Assembly: GCF_000426465.1 (NCBI RefSeq)
Contig: NZ_AUFK01000001.1
Coordinates: 1-64,000, forward strand
Length of the DNA stretch: 64,000 nucleotides
Direction: 5' to 3'
From: Epilithonimonas caeni DSM 17710
GTDB lineage: Bacteria; Bacteroidota; Bacteroidia; Flavobacteriales; Weeksellaceae
Part shown: positions 61,090-64,000 of the stretch, piece after piece
Layout: each line of letters opens with the position of its first letter
Position numbering within the stretch: position 1 is the first letter of the stretch
Notes under the pieces: generated by a model
The model's database searches: none
Seen by the model: the letters and a program-made list of their open reading frames with translations, nothing else
What the model was told of the DNA's origin: nothing
Program-made: the position numbers and the translations under genes

Positions 61090-61802
61090 AAAGGCTGGTA
61101 ATTTTTGTAATGACTCTCGTTTTCGGATTGATTACAGCACAAACACAGATCAACAAAAGCTTTCCTGCAACTAAATATCAGAACATCTCTTTGAAATTCG
61201 ATTATCCTCAATTGATTAAAATAAGCACCTGGGACAAAGATGAAGTTCAGATTTCGGGAACTGTAAACATCAATGACAATGAAAATAATGATGCTTTTCA
61301 AGTCAAAGAATCGAAGGAAGGAAATTCTCTTATCATCGAAGGCAGCGTTTCCGGAATAGACAACATTCCACGTAGAATTACGGTTCATAAGGGAAATGAG
61401 AAACTGACATTTAAAACCAAAGAAGATTATCAGCAATACTGTAAAACCAACGGTGTCACTTTCAACACGATGTCCAATGGTGTCGACATTGATATTGAAT
61501 TGGAGATCAAAGTTCCAAAATCTCTTAAAACTCAAATTGAAGCCAAATATGGATTGGTAGAAGTCAAAAATTTCGGTGGAGAGATCAATGTTAATGCAAC
61601 TTATGGAGGAATCGATGCTACAATCAAAAACATAGGAAAACTCTCTGCTGAAACCTATTATGGACAAATCTATTCAAATTTGGAAACCAAATTTGCCGGA
61701 AAAGATTCGGATGATTTTCATACCTTAGTGACTACAACATTAGGAAACGGACCGCAGTATAGTCTTGAATCCAAATATGGAAATATCTATCTAAGGAAAT
61801 AA
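61086..61802 (+). CDS. Exported beta-ladder protein (DUF4097-like), second copy
   Basis: A 238-aa protein with a signal peptide ending GLITAQ (residue 19). It is a diverged paralogue of the preceding protein: the same ladder appears as AKYGLVEVKN, ATYGGIDATIKN, ETYYGQIYSNL and the terminal SKYGNIYLRK. The N-terminal half has LKFDYPQLIKISTWDKDEVQ. It is coupled by an ATGA overlap, so the two are made together and may interact. It is the last clear gene of the sigma operon. Confidence 0.78.
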   Translation: MKRLVIFVMTLVFGLITAQTQINKSFPATKYQNISLKFDYPQLIKISTWDKDEVQISGTVNINDNENNDAFQVKESKEGNSLIIEGSVSGIDNIPRRITVHKGNEKLTFKTKEDYQQYCKTNGVTFNTMSNGVDIDIELEIKVPKSLKTQIEAKYGLVEVKNFGGEINVNATYGGIDATIKNIGKLSAETYYGQIYSNLETKFAGKDSDDFHTLVTTTLGNGPQYSLESKYGNIYLRK

Positions 61803-61806
61803 TTAA

Positions 61807-62190
61807 ATGAAGAACGAAATCAATAATAAAAAAATGACTGTCATACATGGCGGTCATTTTTCAGATTTGGAAGGTTTTTATAAAGAAGTTTCTCGACTTT
61901 TCATGAAGGATGAAGATTGGAAAGTGGGGACTTTGGATGGTTTTGATGATATTCTTTATAGTGTTGATTCTGATATTACTTGGAAAGATTCTCAGAAATC
62001 AAAAGAGGATTTAGGTTTTGATTTGACCAAGGAATTTTATGAAAATAAAATCAGACGAGGCAAACCTTTCAATGTCAAATTGATTCAACAAAAACTGGAT
62101 GATTTGATTGATGGAAGCGGGCAAACTTTATTCGAAATTTTAATTGAAATCATAGAATCGCACAAAAATATTAGACTAATTTTGGATTAG
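61807..62190 (+). CDS. Barstar-like ribonuclease inhibitor family protein
   Basis: A 127-aa cytoplasmic protein of the barstar fold. The family signature is HFSDLEGFYKEVSRLFM, WKVGTLDGFDDILY and the C-terminal helix LFEILIEIIESHKNIRLILD. Barstar inhibits barnase-type RNases by covering the active site; no RNase partner is seen in the window, so it may protect against incoming toxins. The start may be at 61807 or, more likely by conserved length, at the ATG at 61834, which lies inside a terminator-like hairpin. Confidence 0.75.
   Translation: MKNEINNKKMTVIHGGHFSDLEGFYKEVSRLFMKDEDWKVGTLDGFDDILYSVDSDITWKDSQKSKEDLGFDLTKEFYENKIRRGKPFNVKLIQQKLDDLIDGSGQTLFEILIEIIESHKNIRLILD
61830..61861 (+). other. 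Terminator-like hairpin over the barstar start codon
   Basis: AAAAATGACTG (61830-61840) / CGGTCATTTTT (61851-61861) pair with one wobble around a 10-nt loop and end in a T-run. It closely resembles the purL terminator. It includes the ATG at 61834 and first codons of the barstar gene. Confidence 0.65.
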
Positions 62191-62214
62191 ATCAATATTT
62201 GAAATTTAGATAAG

Positions 62215-62841
62215 ATGAAAAAAATGAGGTACGGATTATTCTTCGGAGACAGCATCACATACGGAGAATACGATGGCGTTTTTGGAGGCTGGGTCGATAT
62301 TCTGAAACGATATGCTTTGCAGAAATATAATGAGGGCAGCAACGAATTGATTCTTTTCAATCTGGGAATCGGTGGCGAGACAACGGAAGGTTTGGTTGCA
62401 AGAATGCCTCACGAAATGAAAGCAAGAAATTCTACTGATGGAAACATCATTTTCATAGGTTACGGCGCCAATGATTTGGCTTCAAAAGATGGAATCCAAT
62501 TGGTAAGTCCTGAAAAATTCAGAATTAATATCGAAAATGCAATTCAAAATGCTAAGCAATATTCCAGCGACATTTATTTGGTAAGTATTCTTCCTGTTTC
62601 AGAAAGCATCGATTCCAAAGTTTCTCCAACCGGAAAAGTGAGAACCAATGAAGATGTTTTGATTTATAATCAAATCCTTAAAGACATTGCTAATGAAAGC
62701 TCATTAAGTTATATTGATTTTCATTCAGCTTTTTTGCAGGACAAAGAGATTTTGCTTTCCCAGGATGGTGTTCATCCAAACGAAAAAGGCTACGGAATAA
62801 TGGCCGAAATTGCAATTCCAATTATTGAAAAATATCTTTAA
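62215..62841 (+). CDS. SGNH/GDSL hydrolase (arylesterase-like)
   Basis: A 208-aa cytoplasmic esterase, no signal peptide. SGNH blocks: G11-D12-S13 with FFGDSITYGEYDGVFGGW, the GIGGETTEGL Gly block, GYGANDL (Asn) and the terminal SQDGVHPNEKGYG (Asp/His pair). It probably hydrolyses acyl esters or thioesters of unknown substrates. It lies 24 bp after the barstar-like gene on the same strand and may be co-expressed with it. Confidence 0.85.
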   Translation: MKKMRYGLFFGDSITYGEYDGVFGGWVDILKRYALQKYNEGSNELILFNLGIGGETTEGLVARMPHEMKARNSTDGNIIFIGYGANDLASKDGIQLVSPEKFRINIENAIQNAKQYSSDIYLVSILPVSESIDSKVSPTGKVRTNEDVLIYNQILKDIANESSLSYIDFHSAFLQDKEILLSQDGVHPNEKGYGIMAEIAIPIIEKYL

Positions 62842-62853
62842 ATATTATTTTAT

Positions 62854-62990
62854 AACACAAAGACACAAATCATTTATTAAAATCAATTATACTCAAGGCA
62901 CAAGTTTTTAACTTCATTAAAAATTAAAAATCCATGATTTTCTTTGCGACTTGACATAAATAAAGTAAAATTAATTTTTGTGCCTTTGCG
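62854..62990. repeat. Intergenic CACAAAG-type repeat with inverted ends
   Basis: The left side AACACAAAGACACAAA (62854-62869) and the right side TTTTTGTGCCTTTGCG (62975-62990) are inverted relatives. Between them CAAGGCACAAG and TTTCTTTGCG repeat the theme. It resembles the element at 41887-42036 and common flavobacterial intergenic repeats. Confidence 0.5.
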
Positions 62991-63014
62991 ATAAAAAACT
63001 ATTACATAACGTAT

Positions 63015-63047
63015 AATCCTTCTTAAAATTTTCAGGAAGGATTTTCT
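63015..63047 (+). terminator. Rho-independent terminator after the SGNH hydrolase gene
   Basis: AATCCTTC (63015-63022) / GAAGGATT (63036-63043) with a T-rich tail (TTCTTT). It is separated from the hydrolase stop by the repeat region. Confidence 0.65.
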
Positions 63048-63098
63048 TTGAAATATGTTTTAGCACAATCTTTGAATTATTCCGAAAAATTCAAGTTT

Positions 63099-64000
63099 AT
63101 GAGTGCGGTTAATGTAAAAACGATATTGCTGAAAATATTAAAATGGCTGGGAATTACCATCGCTTCTATCTTATTTTTAATGTTCATTATCCCGATTTTA
63201 TTTCCGGGAACCATTTCTCAGCAGGTTAAGATCTTTGCCAATAAACATCTTGCCGGAGAATTGGATTACAAGAAGACACATCTTACTTTTTTCCGTCACT
63301 TCCCTTCTCTAACAGTTTCCGTGGACGATTTCATACTGAAAGGCTCCAAGCCTTTTGAACAGGATACTTTGCTTGCAGCAAAAGAAGTTGCAGCCGGAAT
63401 CAACTTGAAAAACCTGATTTTCGATGGTGAAATCAAGATTGATGAAATTTATGTGAATGATGCCATAGCCAATGTTTTTGTTAATTCTAAAGGTCAGGCC
63501 AATTACAACGTTTACGTTTCAAAACCGTCAGAAAAACCAAAAGATACCACCGAAGCTGGCGCATCTATCAAATTGGATTTGATCAAATTGAAAAACTGGA
63601 ATATCAAGTATAATGACCACGCTGCAAATGTTCTGCTCAAGACAAAAGGCTTGAATTATACGGGAAAAGGAGGATTAAGTGAAGATATCTTCGATTTGGA
63701 AACAGATCTGGATATTGATAAAGTTGATTTTGCGCTGAATCGGATCTGGTACGCACAGCAGAAAACTTTACACGCTGATCTGATCACAAGAATCAATACG
63801 AATGCATTGACATTTGTCCTAAGAAAAAACGAATTGAGAATCAATGAGCTTCCCTTGAAATTCACTGGTTTTGTGAGCATTTTGAAAGATGGCTATAATC
63901 TAAATATCAATGCAGCTTCCGAGAAAACGACGATCAAAGACATGTTGTCGGTTTTGCCTCCACAATATCTGGGTTGGGTAAAGGACACAAAAATCGAGGG
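63099..64000 (+). CDS. AsmA-like membrane-anchored protein (3' end outside window)
   Basis: Open from the ATG at 63099 to the window edge, about 300 codons. An N-terminal membrane segment (WLGITIASILFLMFIIPILF) is followed by an AsmA-type beta-rich domain: the TLTFFRHFPSLTVSVDDFIL-like block (THLTFFRHFPSLTVSVDDF), then ELAG-like repeats such as IKLDLIKLKNWNIKYND and LNINAASEKTTIKDML. AsmA-like proteins span the periplasm and are linked to phospholipid transport and outer-membrane assembly. The C-terminus is missing from the window, not from the gene. A weak -7 (AATCTTTG at 63068-63075) lies upstream. Confidence 0.8.
   Translation, partial: MSAVNVKTILLKILKWLGITIASILFLMFIIPILFPGTISQQVKIFANKHLAGELDYKKTHLTFFRHFPSLTVSVDDFILKGSKPFEQDTLLAAKEVAAGINLKNLIFDGEIKIDEIYVNDAIANVFVNSKGQANYNVYVSKPSEKPKDTTEAGASIKLDLIKLKNWNIKYNDHAANVLLKTKGLNYTGKGGLSEDIFDLETDLDIDKVDFALNRIWYAQQKTLHADLITRINTNALTFVLRKNELRINELPLKFTGFVSILKDGYNLNINAASEKTTIKDMLSVLPPQYLGWVKDTKIE

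Noticed and set aside
61071-61667. A 198-aa reverse-strand open frame in the second ladder gene
   Set aside because: Antisense shadow; the forward gene has a signal peptide, operon overlap and a paralogue.
1-64000. CRISPR arrays, rRNA, tRNA and prophage modules
   Set aside because: None seen: no regularly spaced direct repeats, no tRNA-like cloverleaf signature and no phage structural genes were recognised by eye.

Overview
The window is AT-rich chromosomal DNA of a flavobacterium, most likely a Chryseobacterium-like member of the Weeksellaceae. The evidence is a T9SS type-B sorted protein, a GLPGLI protein, DUF3570/DUF4266 proteins, a fused CcoNO oxidase, a zeaxanthin-type carotenoid operon and TAnnTTTG promoter elements. 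Species identity is inferred, because there is no rRNA in the window.

Layout. 1-205: edge of an IS4-type transposase. 365-6502: a PQQ-type sugar dehydrogenase lipoprotein, a TonB-dependent receptor and two serine hydrolases. 6581-12010: carotenoid operon (MarR-crtI-crtB-SRPBCC-crtZ-crtY, then a second MarR). 12411-16427: a VIT1/CCC1 transporter and an ApbE/DUF4266/DUF3570/thioredoxin cluster. 16536-20225: a 1229-aa T9SS cargo protein with about seven repeats. 20994-25164: an AraC regulator divergent from a small basic protein, a GH130 enzyme and a two-domain GT4 protein. 25224-28881: an XRE regulator divergent from ccoNO-ccoP. 28882-33423: an accessory stretch of small membrane proteins and lipoproteins, a SUKH-like protein, a YARHG protein and gene remnants. 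33424-37164: an M1 peptidase, a HupE/UreJ-like protein and a DUF6702 protein. 37262-50638: a pectin/rhamnogalacturonan utilisation cluster (GH105, CE12-like esterase, alpha/beta-hydrolase, GH28, two (alpha/alpha)6-type glycosidases, PL1-like lyase, GntR regulator). 50712-57595: apaG, purB, a DUF4932-like protein and purL. 57725-62841: a GLPGLI protein, an ECF sigma operon with an anti-sigma-like HEAT protein and two beta-ladder proteins, a barstar-like protein and an SGNH hydrolase. 63099-end: start of an AsmA-like protein.

How genes work together. crtB, crtI, crtY and crtZ take geranylgeranyl diphosphate through phytoene, lycopene and beta-carotene to zeaxanthin; a GGPP synthase is not in the window. 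In the pectin cluster, PL1 and GH28 would cut the homogalacturonan or rhamnogalacturonan backbone, the esterases would remove acetyl groups, GH105 would process unsaturated oligosaccharides, and the two large glycosidase-like proteins would trim side chains. Three of its genes share a 15-bp upstream motif. No SusC/SusD pair is present.

The most interesting points are the shared 15-bp motif in the pectin cluster, an in-frame repeat insertion in the 1202-aa glycosidase-like gene, a terminator-like hairpin over the likely start codon of the barstar gene, the paired MarR regulators with matching promoters around the carotenoid operon, the ApbE/DUF4266/DUF3570 cluster, and several gene remnants and interspersed repeats.
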